Source: Elusimicrobiota bacterium (lineage in GTDB: Bacteria; Elusimicrobiota; Elusimicrobia; Elusimicrobiales; UBA9959). Taken from it: 64,000 nt of DNA. The position numbers and the translations under genes were made by a program. Within the stretch, counting starts at the first letter, position 1; every line of letters begins with the position of its first letter. Positions 55,344-64,000 of the stretch are shown in pieces. The stretch lies in assembly GCA_003482905.1 (NCBI GenBank), contig DMXM01000042.1:1-64000 (forward strand), in the 5' to 3' direction. The notes beneath the pieces were generated by a model. That model was not told the DNA's origin and made no database searches. It saw only the letters and a program-made list of their open reading frames with translations.

Positions 55344-58300
55344 ATGCCGATGGGGAAATTAAGATTATCCGTAGTGGCGCTGTTGAGCGTTCTATTCTTT
55401 CCGGCGGTCCGCTCCCTGGCCAAGGACGCGCCTCCCTCCCGCGACGCGAAAGCCTGGAAGGCGATGCAGCGGCGCGCCCAGGACGACATGTCCGGCGAAG
55501 CGAACATAAAAATGCTCGGGAATTTTATCCGCGCTTACCCGCAAAGCGCGTTCATTCCGGACGCCCGGTTCGTCATCGCGGAAATGCTTTTCGCCAAAAA
55601 GAAATACAGGGAAGCGTGGCCCCAGTACGGCCTGCTCGCCAAGCAGAAAGGTTCGGCGTACAGGGACGACGCCACGCTGCGCCTTGGGGAGATCCACTAC
55701 AATAACGGCGACATCCCGGCGGCGAGGGGCTACTGGAAGGAGATAAGCGATAAGGTCCTGGGACGGTCCGTGCTTTCCGCCGAGGCGATGTACGGCCTTA
55801 TTCTTTGCGACCTGCGCGAGAACGATTACCTGTCGGCAAGCCAGAAACTAGAGCGCCTGACGCGGCAGTTCCCCGCTTACGCCAGCCTGGCCAAGGTCAG
55901 GGAGCTCACCGCCATCGTCCGCTACCAGGAAAAAAATTACAACAAGGCCATGGAGGCTATTGAGGATATCGACACGCCGACCGCGGCCTTCTACCGCGGG
56001 CTGAGCTATTTTCATTTGAAGCAGTATCTTGAGGCGGCCCAGGCCTTCGAAAAGCTTTCCACGCTGGCCGGAGGGACCTATGCGGAGATAGGCGGCTATT
56101 TTAAAGGCGAAAGCTTCCGCATGTCCGGGAACAACCCGCTGGCGGCGCGGGCCTATTCCGCTTTCATCCGCAGGTACCCCGCCAGCCGGCTGGTCCCTTA
56201 CGCGCAGATCCAGTTCGCCAACTCGCTCTTTCACCTGAAGTACGCTAAAAAAGCCATGGAAGTTATCGCCGTGGTGAAGGCGACGCCGGGACTGTCCGGT
56301 GAGATAGCGGCTTACGCGCGCTATATTGAAGCCTCCATCTTTTCATCCGAAGGCGACCAGAAGGCGGCCGTGGCTTCGCTTGATTCGGCAGTCAGGCTGG
56401 TGAATAAAGCCGAAAGCCCGGACGTTTACAGCAGCCTGTACGTGGCCAAGGGTTATTACCTGCTTAAGCAGGGGGACCTTAAGGGCGCCTCCGACGTGCT
56501 CAACCGCCTGCTTCAGGAGATGCCCTACCATCCGCTCGGGCCCGCGGCCTGCATGATATTGGGCAACTCGGCCTACCTGCGGGGGGACTGGAACGCCGCC
56601 ATGGCCTCGTATGAGACGGCCCTGCTCAAATACAAGTACACGGAGCTTTCCGACGTCGCCCTGGCCATGCTGCTCAAGACCTATTACAAGGCGGGCAGGC
56701 AACAGGAGCTTGTCACCAATGCGAACCGCATTATGAAGGTGGTGGTGTCGGAATTCCCGGCCCAGAACGCCCCCTGGCGCACCTACGCCTATTTCCTGCT
56801 GGCCGAGGCCTATTACAAGATCAAGCAGTACCCGGAAGCCTCCCTTTACTACCAGCGGGCCATGAAGAACTCCAAGTGGCTATCCGCCGCTCAATTCTCG
56901 CTTGCCTGGTCGCGCTATCACGAGGAGAACTATACCGAATCCATCGCCCTGGCCCAGAAGGTGATGGTTTCCTACGAGAACTCACCCGAAGAGAAATCAA
57001 GCGCGGCATTCCTTATAGGCGCCAGCCTGTTCAATCAGAAGCAGTACGAGGAGGCCATCGAGGCGTTCCGTCAGCTGCGCAAGAAATTCCCCGGGGACAA
57101 GAACGTGCCGGAGAGCTATTTCCAGGAAGGCATGGCCCTGAAGCAGTCCCGTTATTTCAAGGACGCCCTTATCGCCTGGTCCAGGCTGATAACCCTGTAC
57201 CCGGACAATATCCTGGCGCAGGAGGCCATGCTGCAGATGGGCAGGCTTTATTTCCAGGGCCGGACCTACGACAAGGCCGTCAGGGTCTTCGCCGCTTTCG
57301 CCGAGAAATGGCCCTCCTCCGAGTTTTCAGCCGAGGCCGCCTGGCTGCTGGCCCAGTCCCATTACAACGGCAAGAAATACGCCGAGGCCATTGCGGCGTA
57401 TGACGGCTTTCTCAAAAAGTTCCCCAAGGACTACCGCGTAGAGGACGGCAAGACCCAGCTGATGCAGTCCTACTACAACCGCGCCATGCTGAGCAGGGAA
57501 CCCGGGCTGCTGGCCCAGTTCGTCAAAATGTATCCCAAATCCGAGCTTGCCGCAGAAGCGCAGTACCAGCTGGGCTACGGGCTCTACGCGGCAAAAGACT
57601 GGCTTTCGGCGGCCAAAGAGCTGCGCGCGCTGCTGCTGAACTACCCCGGTACGCCCCAGGCCCCCATGGCCCTGCTGGCGGTGGGCCACGCCGAGGAATA
57701 CCTGAAAAGGCTGGACGCCGCGGTGCAGGAATACGAGAGCCTCCTGTCCCTTTTCCCGGCCACCCAGTACGCGATAGACGCCGCGCTGCGGCTTGGCGCC
57801 ATTTACTTCAGCCAGGAAAAATATAAGGAAGCCTCCAATAAGTTCAAGTTCCTGGTGGACCACTCCCATGTCCCCGAGGTCCGCGCGGACGCCATCTACA
57901 ACATGGCCGTCTGCTATAAGCGTTCGCAGAATTCCGTGGACGCGCTCTCCGCCTACGAGCTTTTCGTGAAGGATTACCCGGGCGACGAAAGGCAGCTGGA
58001 CGCCCTGCTGGAGATGGCGGACATCCACGCGTCCTCCGACGAACATCAGAAGACCATAGACAGCTATACCCGCGTCCTCGCCAGCAAAAGCAAGAAGCTT
58101 ACCCCCATGATCAGCATGGACATATACGCGAAGATAGGCGACATCTTCATGAAAGCCCTTAATAATAAGGATAGGGCCGTGGTGGCTTACAGCCAGCTTA
58201 TCCCTATGAAGCCTGAGAAATACGATTCCAGGCTGGTGGGGCTGGCTCAGCTGGCCGCGATCTACGAAGAGCGGGCGGACTGGAAAAAATCCCTCTCCAT

Positions 58301-58523
58301 CTACGGCTACATCAGCAGGAGCGGCGGACGCAAGGATTGGGTGGCCAGCGCCGCGGGGCGGTCCAAGGAAATTCAGGAGTATCTCCGCGCCAACAGGGCC
58401 AGGGAGCAGCAGCTGGCCGCACAGGAAGAGCAGAAGGCCGCGGCGGCGGTCCCGACCGCCGTCACCAACGGAGACAAATCTTCGGGCGTGGTTCTGGCGG
58501 GCGAAGCCCCCGGGAAAATATAG
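55344..58523 (+). CDS. Large TPR-repeat secreted protein
   Basis: The 1059-residue protein has a signal peptide (MGKLRLSVVALLSVLFFPAVRSLA) and about 20 or more tetratricopeptide repeats over its whole length, of the BamD/YbgF-like kind (for example YPQSAFIPDARFVIAEMLF, FPAYASLAKVRELTAI, YPASRLVPYAQIQFANSLFHLKYAKKAM, FPATQYAIDAALRLGAIYFSQEKYKEA). It probably scaffolds an envelope complex. It starts with GGATGGAG 8 bases upstream and heads an operon with ExbB, two ExbD and TonB, so it may connect to energised outer-membrane transport. Confidence 0.85.
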   Translation: MPMGKLRLSVVALLSVLFFPAVRSLAKDAPPSRDAKAWKAMQRRAQDDMSGEANIKMLGNFIRAYPQSAFIPDARFVIAEMLFAKKKYREAWPQYGLLAKQKGSAYRDDATLRLGEIHYNNGDIPAARGYWKEISDKVLGRSVLSAEAMYGLILCDLRENDYLSASQKLERLTRQFPAYASLAKVRELTAIVRYQEKNYNKAMEAIEDIDTPTAAFYRGLSYFHLKQYLEAAQAFEKLSTLAGGTYAEIGGYFKGESFRMSGNNPLAARAYSAFIRRYPASRLVPYAQIQFANSLFHLKYAKKAMEVIAVVKATPGLSGEIAAYARYIEASIFSSEGDQKAAVASLDSAVRLVNKAESPDVYSSLYVAKGYYLLKQGDLKGASDVLNRLLQEMPYHPLGPAACMILGNSAYLRGDWNAAMASYETALLKYKYTELSDVALAMLLKTYYKAGRQQELVTNANRIMKVVVSEFPAQNAPWRTYAYFLLAEAYYKIKQYPEASLYYQRAMKNSKWLSAAQFSLAWSRYHEENYTESIALAQKVMVSYENSPEEKSSAAFLIGASLFNQKQYEEAIEAFRQLRKKFPGDKNVPESYFQEGMALKQSRYFKDALIAWSRLITLYPDNILAQEAMLQMGRLYFQGRTYDKAVRVFAAFAEKWPSSEFSAEAAWLLAQSHYNGKKYAEAIAAYDGFLKKFPKDYRVEDGKTQLMQSYYNRAMLSREPGLLAQFVKMYPKSELAAEAQYQLGYGLYAAKDWLSAAKELRALLLNYPGTPQAPMALLAVGHAEEYLKRLDAAVQEYESLLSLFPATQYAIDAALRLGAIYFSQEKYKEASNKFKFLVDHSHVPEVRADAIYNMAVCYKRSQNSVDALSAYELFVKDYPGDERQLDALLEMADIHASSDEHQKTIDSYTRVLASKSKKLTPMISMDIYAKIGDIFMKALNNKDRAVVAYSQLIPMKPEKYDSRLVGLAQLAAIYEERADWKKSLSIYGYISRSGGRKDWVASAAGRSKEIQEYLRANRAREQQLAAQEEQKAAAAVPTAVTNGDKSSGVVLAGEAPGKI

Positions 58524-58553
58524 TTCTGGAGAGAATCTAAGGAGGAGTTAACA

Positions 58554-59204
58554 ATGGAAATAGGGATCAAGAGCGCGGCGTTCAGTAATTTTCACTCGTC
58601 ATTCATTCTGGTGGTTTTGCTGATAGCCTCCATGGTGTGCCTGGCTTTCATTATAGAGAGATGGCGCTATTTTAAGAAGATAGACGTTAACCACGAGAAG
58701 ATACTCGCCAAGCTGCGCGGCAGCATCGCCAACGGCAGAAAAGAGGAATCGCTCGCCCTCCTCGGCGAGGTGGAAGGCAACCCGGTGCTGTCCCTGATTC
58801 AGGTGGCCCTGCTCAACGAACATCTTCCCAAAGAGCACCTCTCCGAGATCCTGAGGGCCTTTCAGCTGCGCCAGCGCGCGCTGATAGAAAAATCCATCGG
58901 CATCCTGGGAACGCTCGGCAATACCGCCCCGTTCGTCGGCCTGCTAGGTACGGTGATGGGCATCATTCAGGCCTTCCGCGACCTGGCCGGGCCCCAGGCG
59001 CAGGCTAACGGGGCCAGCGTGGTGGCGACCGGTATAGCCGAGGCCCTTATAGCCACGGCCGCCGGCCTTTTTGTGGCCATACCCGCCGTCATCTTTTATA
59101 ATTATTTCCTTAAAAGGGTCAAGCATTTCGTCACCGAGATGGAAGCCGTCGGCATTGAGATGCTGGTGCTTTTATCCATGAAGAGGCAGGGTAATGCAGT
59201 CTAA
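58554..59204 (+). CDS. exbB: MotA/TolQ/ExbB proton channel protein
   Basis: The 216-residue protein has three membrane helices and the family core LGTLGNTAPFVGLLGTVMGIIQAFRDLAGPQAQ, GIAEALIATAAGLFVAIPAVIFYNYFLKRVKH. It forms the proton-driven stator with ExbD to power TonB. Strong AAGGAGG ribosome binding site. It is followed by two ExbD genes. Confidence 0.93.
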   Translation: MEIGIKSAAFSNFHSSFILVVLLIASMVCLAFIIERWRYFKKIDVNHEKILAKLRGSIANGRKEESLALLGEVEGNPVLSLIQVALLNEHLPKEHLSEILRAFQLRQRALIEKSIGILGTLGNTAPFVGLLGTVMGIIQAFRDLAGPQAQANGASVVATGIAEALIATAAGLFVAIPAVIFYNYFLKRVKHFVTEMEAVGIEMLVLLSMKRQGNAV

Positions 59205-59613
59205 TTCCTCTTCGGACGAGCCTATAGTTTCCATAAACGTCACGCCCCTGGTGGACGTGGGGCTGGTGCTTGTGATCATTTTTATGATCACAATGCCCTT
59301 CCTGGTGGAAAAGAGCATGAAAATAAAGCCGTCCGACGCCAAGGTGGTGCAGGTCAGTTCGGCCGCCGACCCGATACTGGTGGAACTTTCCGAAAAGGGC
59401 CTGCTGGTGGACGGGCGGAAGGTGGAGATGGCGGACCTGGCCGGGGCCCTTAAGAAGACCATGGCCGACAGGAACGTGTCGGCGGTTTCTATTTCCGCCG
59501 GAAAAAATATGCCTCACGGAGAGGTCATAAACGTCCTGGACGCGGTTACGGCGGCCGGCACCAAGGAATTGAACCTCATGGACCCCGAGGAGGGAAAAAG
59601 TGTCAGTCTCTGA
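59194..59613 (+). CDS. exbD: ExbD/TolR family protein 1
   Basis: The 139-residue protein has the conserved N-terminus INVTPLVDVGLVLVIIFMITMPFL, with the proton-carrying Asp in LVDV, one membrane helix and a C-terminal periplasmic domain (KEL-DPEEG end). It overlaps ExbB by 11 bases and the second ExbD by 14. Confidence 0.92.
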   Translation: MQSNSSSDEPIVSINVTPLVDVGLVLVIIFMITMPFLVEKSMKIKPSDAKVVQVSSAADPILVELSEKGLLVDGRKVEMADLAGALKKTMADRNVSAVSISAGKNMPHGEVINVLDAVTAAGTKELNLMDPEEGKSVSL

Positions 59614-60022
59614 TATTCCCGAAGACAATATTATTTCCGAGATCAATATGACGCCGCTGGTGGACATCTCGCTGGTGCTCGTCATTATTTTCATGGTGAT
59701 AGCTCCTTTCTTCTCGCATTTGCTCAAGCAGATCACCCTGCCGACCGCAAGTACGGCTTCCCTTAACGACCAGAACTCCATTAAAATATCCGTTTTTGAG
59801 GACGGCACCCTGGCGGTCAACACCACGGTGGTGAAGGAGAACGAGATGGGCGGCGCCATCCTTGCTGAAATAGGCCGGGTGCGGTCCCCCTGGCTGATAA
59901 TGCGGGCCGACGGCAAGGTCCGGCACGGCCGCGTGATGGAAATAGTCCGGCTGGCCAAAAAATCCGGCGTGGAGCGCGTCGCCTTCGCCGTTACGCCCAA
60001 GATAGAAGGGGGAGCGCAATGA
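59600..60022 (+). CDS. exbD: ExbD/TolR family protein 2
   Basis: The 140-residue paralogue has INMTPLVDISLVLVIIFMVIAPFF, again with the essential Asp, and a periplasmic domain ending HGRVMEIVRLAKKSGVERVAFAV. Having two ExbD behind one ExbB suggests a heteromeric or two-purpose stator. It overlaps TonB by 4 bases. Confidence 0.92.
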   Translation: MSVSDIPEDNIISEINMTPLVDISLVLVIIFMVIAPFFSHLLKQITLPTASTASLNDQNSIKISVFEDGTLAVNTTVVKENEMGGAILAEIGRVRSPWLIMRADGKVRHGRVMEIVRLAKKSGVERVAFAVTPKIEGGAQ

Positions 60023-61047
60023 ACGCCGAGGCACAGGCTTATGTTTTTCCGTTCCCCAAGGCGTCGAACCCCTTAGGAAGGCCTTTTGCGGTGTCGGCGG
60101 CGGCCCACCTTCTGCTGCTGCTGTTTTTTGTTTTCATGGCCAGCCAGCTGGCCGATCAGCCGCTGCCGCAGATAAAGGTGATGGAGATAAACGTGATAGG
60201 CAAAGAGGACCTGGCGCTGAAGGGCACCGGTTCGGATTTCGCCCGCGGCCCCCTGCCGGACAAGGAATTGCTGGCCCAGCCGGCCAAGGGGTCCGGCAAC
60301 GTCGTCAGGGGCAATACCGCCAAGCTTTCAAAATCGATGCATACCGAGGCGGCCCCGATCCCGGCGGAAATACCGGTATTGAAATCCCGGGGGCCGCTGT
60401 TCGCGGCGCGGGGCAGCATCGCCTCGGCCGGGGTAGGGCGCGAGAAGATCTATGTGTCCGCCAAAACCATGAAGGCCAGCTATCAAAGCGAGAGCAAGGG
60501 CGGGGAAGGCGAAGGCCTGGTGGGCGTTTCGGGGGCGGCCATCGACCTAAGCGCCAAGAGAGGGTCCGGCGGCTCCGGCGGCACGGGGAATTACCTGAGC
60601 GGCGGGGAGGGTTCGGTCAACGGCGGCAATACGCTTTCGCGCCGGGGCGCGCCGATACTTTCCGGCTACGGCGTCAGCAACGACCAGGTGCTCCAGGCCT
60701 CAAAGAGAAGGCCGGCGGAACTGTCCGCCCCTTCGGATGACTTTTTCTCTATCTCCGGCCCATTGCGCGGCCGCAAGATAATAAAGATGAGCCTGCCCCG
60801 GTATCCGCGCTGGGCGGAGGAGCAGGGCCTGGAGGCCCAGGTATCCGTGCGCATAACCGTGACCGCGGCCGGAAAGGTGAAGCCGAACATGCTTATAGAG
60901 CAGACCTCCGGCTTCCCGGAATTCGACAAGGTGGTCATGGAGGCGGTGAGCCGGATGGTGTTCGTCCCGCTTCCCTACGAGGCCGGCAACCGCGAAGAGT
61001 GGGGTGTGACCAGTTTTAATTTCAAGCTGAAAAAAAGGAGCGCCTAG
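60019..61047 (+). CDS. TonB-family energy transducer
   Basis: The 342-residue protein has one membrane helix (PFAVSAAAHLLLLLFFVFMASQLA), a long Gly/Ser/Pro-rich periplasmic linker (about 50-230) and the TonB C-terminal fold KMSLPRYPRWAEEQGLEAQVSVRITVTAAGKVKPNMLIEQTSGFPEFDKVVMEAVSRMVFVP. It transmits proton-motive energy from ExbBD to outer-membrane partners. No TonB-dependent receptor is in the window. Confidence 0.9.
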   Translation: MNAEAQAYVFPFPKASNPLGRPFAVSAAAHLLLLLFFVFMASQLADQPLPQIKVMEINVIGKEDLALKGTGSDFARGPLPDKELLAQPAKGSGNVVRGNTAKLSKSMHTEAAPIPAEIPVLKSRGPLFAARGSIASAGVGREKIYVSAKTMKASYQSESKGGEGEGLVGVSGAAIDLSAKRGSGGSGGTGNYLSGGEGSVNGGNTLSRRGAPILSGYGVSNDQVLQASKRRPAELSAPSDDFFSISGPLRGRKIIKMSLPRYPRWAEEQGLEAQVSVRITVTAAGKVKPNMLIEQTSGFPEFDKVVMEAVSRMVFVPLPYEAGNREEWGVTSFNFKLKKRSA

Positions 61048-61051
61048 CCCT

Positions 61052-61969
61052 ATGGGGAATATCCTTAAAAGTCCCGGTCCGCGCCGTATTATAGCCGCGG
61101 CCGCCTGCTTGTTCCTGGCGCCGGCCATTCTGCCGGCCGCCGCCCCCGGCCCTGGCCAGTCCGGGGATCTCCGCAACGTGGTGATAGAAGGCGTGCCGCG
61201 CATACAGATGCGCGGTGACAAGATCTCTAGCGTGGCCGACATGGACCCCAAACAGTGCGTGGAGGATTTTCTTGCCGCGTACATGTCCGAGAATAATCCC
61301 CCGGACAAGCTGGCCATAACCCTGCCTTTATACCTGCCTTCCAGCCTGGCCTCGGACATAGTCCTGTCCCCCTGGCGCGGCCGCCTTATAGAGGGGCAGG
61401 TGCTGTCCCTTTCCATAAAAAGCCCGCCCAGGGTGAAGGTAGCGCAGTGGCGGCTTGTGGTGACCGACGACCGCGGAAAAGTCTTTCGCACCATTAAGGG
61501 CAACGAGTCCATACCGGATACCATAATCTGGGACGGCCTGAGCGATTCCGGAGGCGGTATAAAGGTGGGCCATCCTTACGCTTATTCGCTGTCCGTGCTG
61601 GACGATGTGGACGTTCCCACTTATCTTTTCGGAAAAAGCGTGACGGTCAACGGTTTTGTGCGCCGCCGTCACGGCCAGCTCGCTCTTTATATTAATACCG
61701 AAAGCCTGTTCATGAAGGGCCCAGCTTTTTCCCCGCAGGGCCAGGCGTACATAAGGGAAGCCCAGGACCTGCTGCGCAAAGCGGTGGACTGGAAAATAAC
61801 CGCCACCGTATACGGCGACGACCAGGACCTGGCCCAGAGGGAGGCGGACATCATAAAGGAATTCCTCGAAGAGAGCCTTCACCTGCCCAAAGGCACCATA
61901 GCGGCCAAGGGCCAGCCGTCTGACAAGGATTTTTACCAGCGAACGGAGATAGTAGCCGTTAAATCATGA
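61052..61969 (+). CDS. Secreted protein with FlgD-like and OmpA-like parts
   Basis: The 305-residue product has a signal peptide and a central FlgD/Ig-like pattern (VFRTIKGNESIPDTIIWDGLSDSGGGIKVGHPYAYSLSVLDDVDVPT). The C-terminal 100 residues (FSPQGQAYIREAQDLLRKAVDWKITATVYGDDQDLAQREADIIKEFLEESLHLPKGTIAAKGQPS) resemble an OmpA-like peptidoglycan-binding fold. It overlaps the next gene by 4 bases. It may bind cell wall while presenting the Ig-like part. Confidence 0.65.
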   Translation: MGNILKSPGPRRIIAAAACLFLAPAILPAAAPGPGQSGDLRNVVIEGVPRIQMRGDKISSVADMDPKQCVEDFLAAYMSENNPPDKLAITLPLYLPSSLASDIVLSPWRGRLIEGQVLSLSIKSPPRVKVAQWRLVVTDDRGKVFRTIKGNESIPDTIIWDGLSDSGGGIKVGHPYAYSLSVLDDVDVPTYLFGKSVTVNGFVRRRHGQLALYINTESLFMKGPAFSPQGQAYIREAQDLLRKAVDWKITATVYGDDQDLAQREADIIKEFLEESLHLPKGTIAAKGQPSDKDFYQRTEIVAVKS

Positions 61970-63924
61970 TGAAAAAAATAATTCCTTTAGTTTATGCTTC
62001 GCTTTCTTTGGGTTGCTTCGCGGTTTCGGCACGCGCCGCCGCCCCCAATAGCTTCTCAATAACACCGGCAGCGCAGGGAGATTTCGGCGGCTGGCCGCAG
62101 AACGGGGCGCATCCTTATACGCTGTTGACCGGAAACTGCTACAACCTTACGGTGGAAGCCCTTAAGGCCGACGGCACCAGGGAAACTTCTTATACCGGCC
62201 CGGTTCTGCTGGAGCAGTTTGCCCTGAATTCGGCCGGCAGCGCCGCCACGCCGGTGGTGGGTATTTCGCAGGCCGGCAATATCGGAACCTCCAATATGCT
62301 GGGGCTGTCTTCGGTGACGGTCACCCTGACCGACGGCGTTTATACCTTCGGTGCGGGAGACCAGCTGGGTACACAGATCTGTTTTTACGCGGCTTCGCGG
62401 GCGCCGAACGACTATGAAAGTATCGCTACCGTAGGCGATTTTAAATTAAAAGCCAGTACGCCTACCGCCACCATACCCGGTGTAAGCTCGGGCTATATCG
62501 TTTGGCATAACAGCGCGCAGCAGATGCTGATGATTCCGCCCATACAGGGCCATGTTCCGGCCTCGGTATCCGGCTCCACAGGCACCGTTTCTCCGCAGGT
62601 CCTGGGCTCGCCTTTCCGCCTGACCGCCAAACTTACCGACGCATATTGGAACCGCATACTCAAAGACAGCCGCACCAGCGATACCCTCCGCTTTACCGCC
62701 TCCAACTCCTATGTGGGTTTGAACCCGGTACAGGTAGCCATGACGGACGGCATGGTGGATACCGTAGCCACCGTTACGGACAAGAGCGTTTGTAACTCCA
62801 CCATAACCCTTACCGTCGAGGATATCACCGCCAATACAAATAACGGCTTTATCCGCTCCGATACCGTGGATGTTTATATTGCCACCTGTACGGATTCCGG
62901 CGGCGTGGTAATACCGCCCCAGAACGAGGGGTACTTTCAAATTGCCAATTATCCGACCAGTATAATAGCGGGCTCCAATTTTACAATGGACGTTGTGGCA
63001 AAGAACGTTACCATAGGCGACACGTCCGGAGACGTTCAGTATAAAGGGCAGCTGGTTCCGCTTACGGCGATAGCGCCGGGGATATATGATTTCGCGCCCG
63101 GCACGCTTGGAGTTTCGGTTTTCGATTTTAACGCCACGGACCACGCCGTAGATCCCAGCGACTTCACCCAGACCATAGCCAACCAGACTTATAATAAGAC
63201 CGGGATCATCTGGCTTGAGCTGCTGGCCGCTAAGCCGGATGCTTTGTCCGGCGCCAGCGCGCTGGCCGGGCCCATACAGGTTTTCCCCGGGGCGGCCTCC
63301 GCCATTTCAGCTTCAGCCTCGCCAGCCGTTATAGGCCCGCTGTCGGCCTCCGTTATTACGGTGGCTGAGGTGGACGCTTTCGGCAACGGTATCCCCGGCA
63401 AAACGCTTTACTTGCAGATGGTGGAGGGTACGCAAAGCCGTCTCAGCCTGAACGGCGTGCAGGACACTTTTTTCCGCGTGCTTACCGACGCTTCCGGCAG
63501 GGCGGTGTTGAACCTGAACAGCGGTCAGATATCGGAAAAAGTCAGGCTGAGGGTCTATGCTCCGGCGGCCGACGCCCTTTCAGAGGTTTACCTGGACCTG
63601 ACGGTCTCGCTGCTGGGCAATGCCAGCCTGGCCGCCTACCCGAGCCCCGTGCGGATAACCAGGCAGCCCCTTAATATGGAATACAGGCTGGACGAGAACA
63701 GCGAGGTGCGGCTGACCATAACTGACGCTTTCGGGCATGAGGTTTACAGCAAGACTTACCCCGCCGGCGCCGCCGGCGGCCTGGCCGGGTTCAATGTTGT
63801 GCAGTGGGACGGTAAAGCCGGTTCCGGCGAAAAAGCCGCCGCTGGGGTTTACGGACTGCACCTGGAAATATTGGCCAGAGGCCAGACCAGGAAACTTAAA
63901 ACAAGGTTCGGGATAAGTAAATGA
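61966..63924 (+). CDS. Large secreted Ig-like protein with FlgD-type C-terminus
   Basis: The 652-residue protein has a signal peptide (LVYASLSLGCFAVSARA), several Ig-like or filamin-like beta domains rich in Thr, Ser and Asn, and a C-terminal FlgD-type domain (VRLTITDAFGHEVYSKTYPAGAAGGLAGFNVVQWDGKAGSGEKAAAGVYGLHLEI) like that of the M6 protease. It is probably surface-exposed. Its stop codon overlaps the next start (ATGA). Confidence 0.72.
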   Translation: MMKKIIPLVYASLSLGCFAVSARAAAPNSFSITPAAQGDFGGWPQNGAHPYTLLTGNCYNLTVEALKADGTRETSYTGPVLLEQFALNSAGSAATPVVGISQAGNIGTSNMLGLSSVTVTLTDGVYTFGAGDQLGTQICFYAASRAPNDYESIATVGDFKLKASTPTATIPGVSSGYIVWHNSAQQMLMIPPIQGHVPASVSGSTGTVSPQVLGSPFRLTAKLTDAYWNRILKDSRTSDTLRFTASNSYVGLNPVQVAMTDGMVDTVATVTDKSVCNSTITLTVEDITANTNNGFIRSDTVDVYIATCTDSGGVVIPPQNEGYFQIANYPTSIIAGSNFTMDVVAKNVTIGDTSGDVQYKGQLVPLTAIAPGIYDFAPGTLGVSVFDFNATDHAVDPSDFTQTIANQTYNKTGIIWLELLAAKPDALSGASALAGPIQVFPGAASAISASASPAVIGPLSASVITVAEVDAFGNGIPGKTLYLQMVEGTQSRLSLNGVQDTFFRVLTDASGRAVLNLNSGQISEKVRLRVYAPAADALSEVYLDLTVSLLGNASLAAYPSPVRITRQPLNMEYRLDENSEVRLTITDAFGHEVYSKTYPAGAAGGLAGFNVVQWDGKAGSGEKAAAGVYGLHLEILARGQTRKLKTRFGISK

Positions 63925-64000
63925 CGGGCCCCGGGCAGACCGGCAGAACGGAAGTTCTTAATAAAATATTCCAGAAGGCGGGGAGAATGAAAACCAGATC
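63921..64000 (+). CDS. Gene start cut by the window edge
   Basis: An ATG overlapping the previous stop codon opens a frame that runs to the end of the window, beginning MTGPGQTGRTEVLNKIF. A second in-frame ATG at 63987 follows GGGGAGA. Too short to assign a function. Confidence 0.5.
   Translation, partial: MTGPGQTGRTEVLNKIFQKAGRMKTR

Overview
The window is one continuous, densely coded stretch with no gene-free gap above 300 bases. Most of it is GC-rich, with Shine-Dalgarno-led genes and sigma70-type promoters of the form TTGAnn-N16/18-TAnnAT. The gene set is that of a diderm: type IV pilus pilMNOPQ, ExbB/ExbD/TonB, a PorV-type barrel, heptose epimerase and O-antigen-ligase-like proteins. 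Combined with both an F-type and a V-type ATPase, a SWIB-domain protein, large TPR proteins and FlgD-type C-terminal domains, this suggests an uncultured lineage near Elusimicrobiota. That assignment is inference; no rRNA is present.

Region 1 (1-11655) is the accessory and most interesting part. It holds the end of a radical SAM protein, a lipoprotein resembling peptide-binding ABC receptors, a hybrid histidine kinase, a 30-residue Cys-X3-Cys peptide gene, a radical SAM/SPASM maturase, an MFS exporter, adhesin-like proteins, a second small secreted peptide gene, a 59-residue HisKA-like protein, an NtrC-type activator and a short divergent sigma-54 factor. Three near-identical -24/-12 promoters drive the first peptide, the second peptide and the sigma factor. 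Two share a 34-bp palindrome about 80-100 bp upstream and the third has degenerate versions. I read this as a self-contained, autoregulated sigma-54 circuit that makes, exports and perhaps senses a modified peptide. A 159-bp MITE sits between two convergent genes of the cluster.

Region 2 (11656-19471) is housekeeping: tRNA(CAU), a YwqK/MORN-like secreted protein, an Rrf2 regulator with a ferredoxin, tRNA-Cys, an aminotransferase, PEP carboxykinase, a SWIB protein and a three-receiver GGDEF protein.

Region 3 (19548-35988) holds a complete F-type ATP synthase operon (atpZ-I-B-E-F-H-A-[heptose epimerase]-G-D-C), followed after one strong hairpin by a complete V-type ATPase operon (stalk-C-I-K-F-E-A-B-D).

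Region 4 (35970-55149) holds a UbiE-like methyltransferase, pilMNOPQ, a PorV-like protein with an M6 metalloprotease, two O-antigen-ligase-like proteins with a phospholipase D, a NUDIX hydrolase and a UvrD/PcrA helicase interrupted by a 360-residue intein.

Region 5 (55344-64000) is an envelope operon: a 1059-residue TPR protein, ExbB, two ExbD, TonB, two FlgD-domain secreted proteins and the start of one more gene cut by the window edge.
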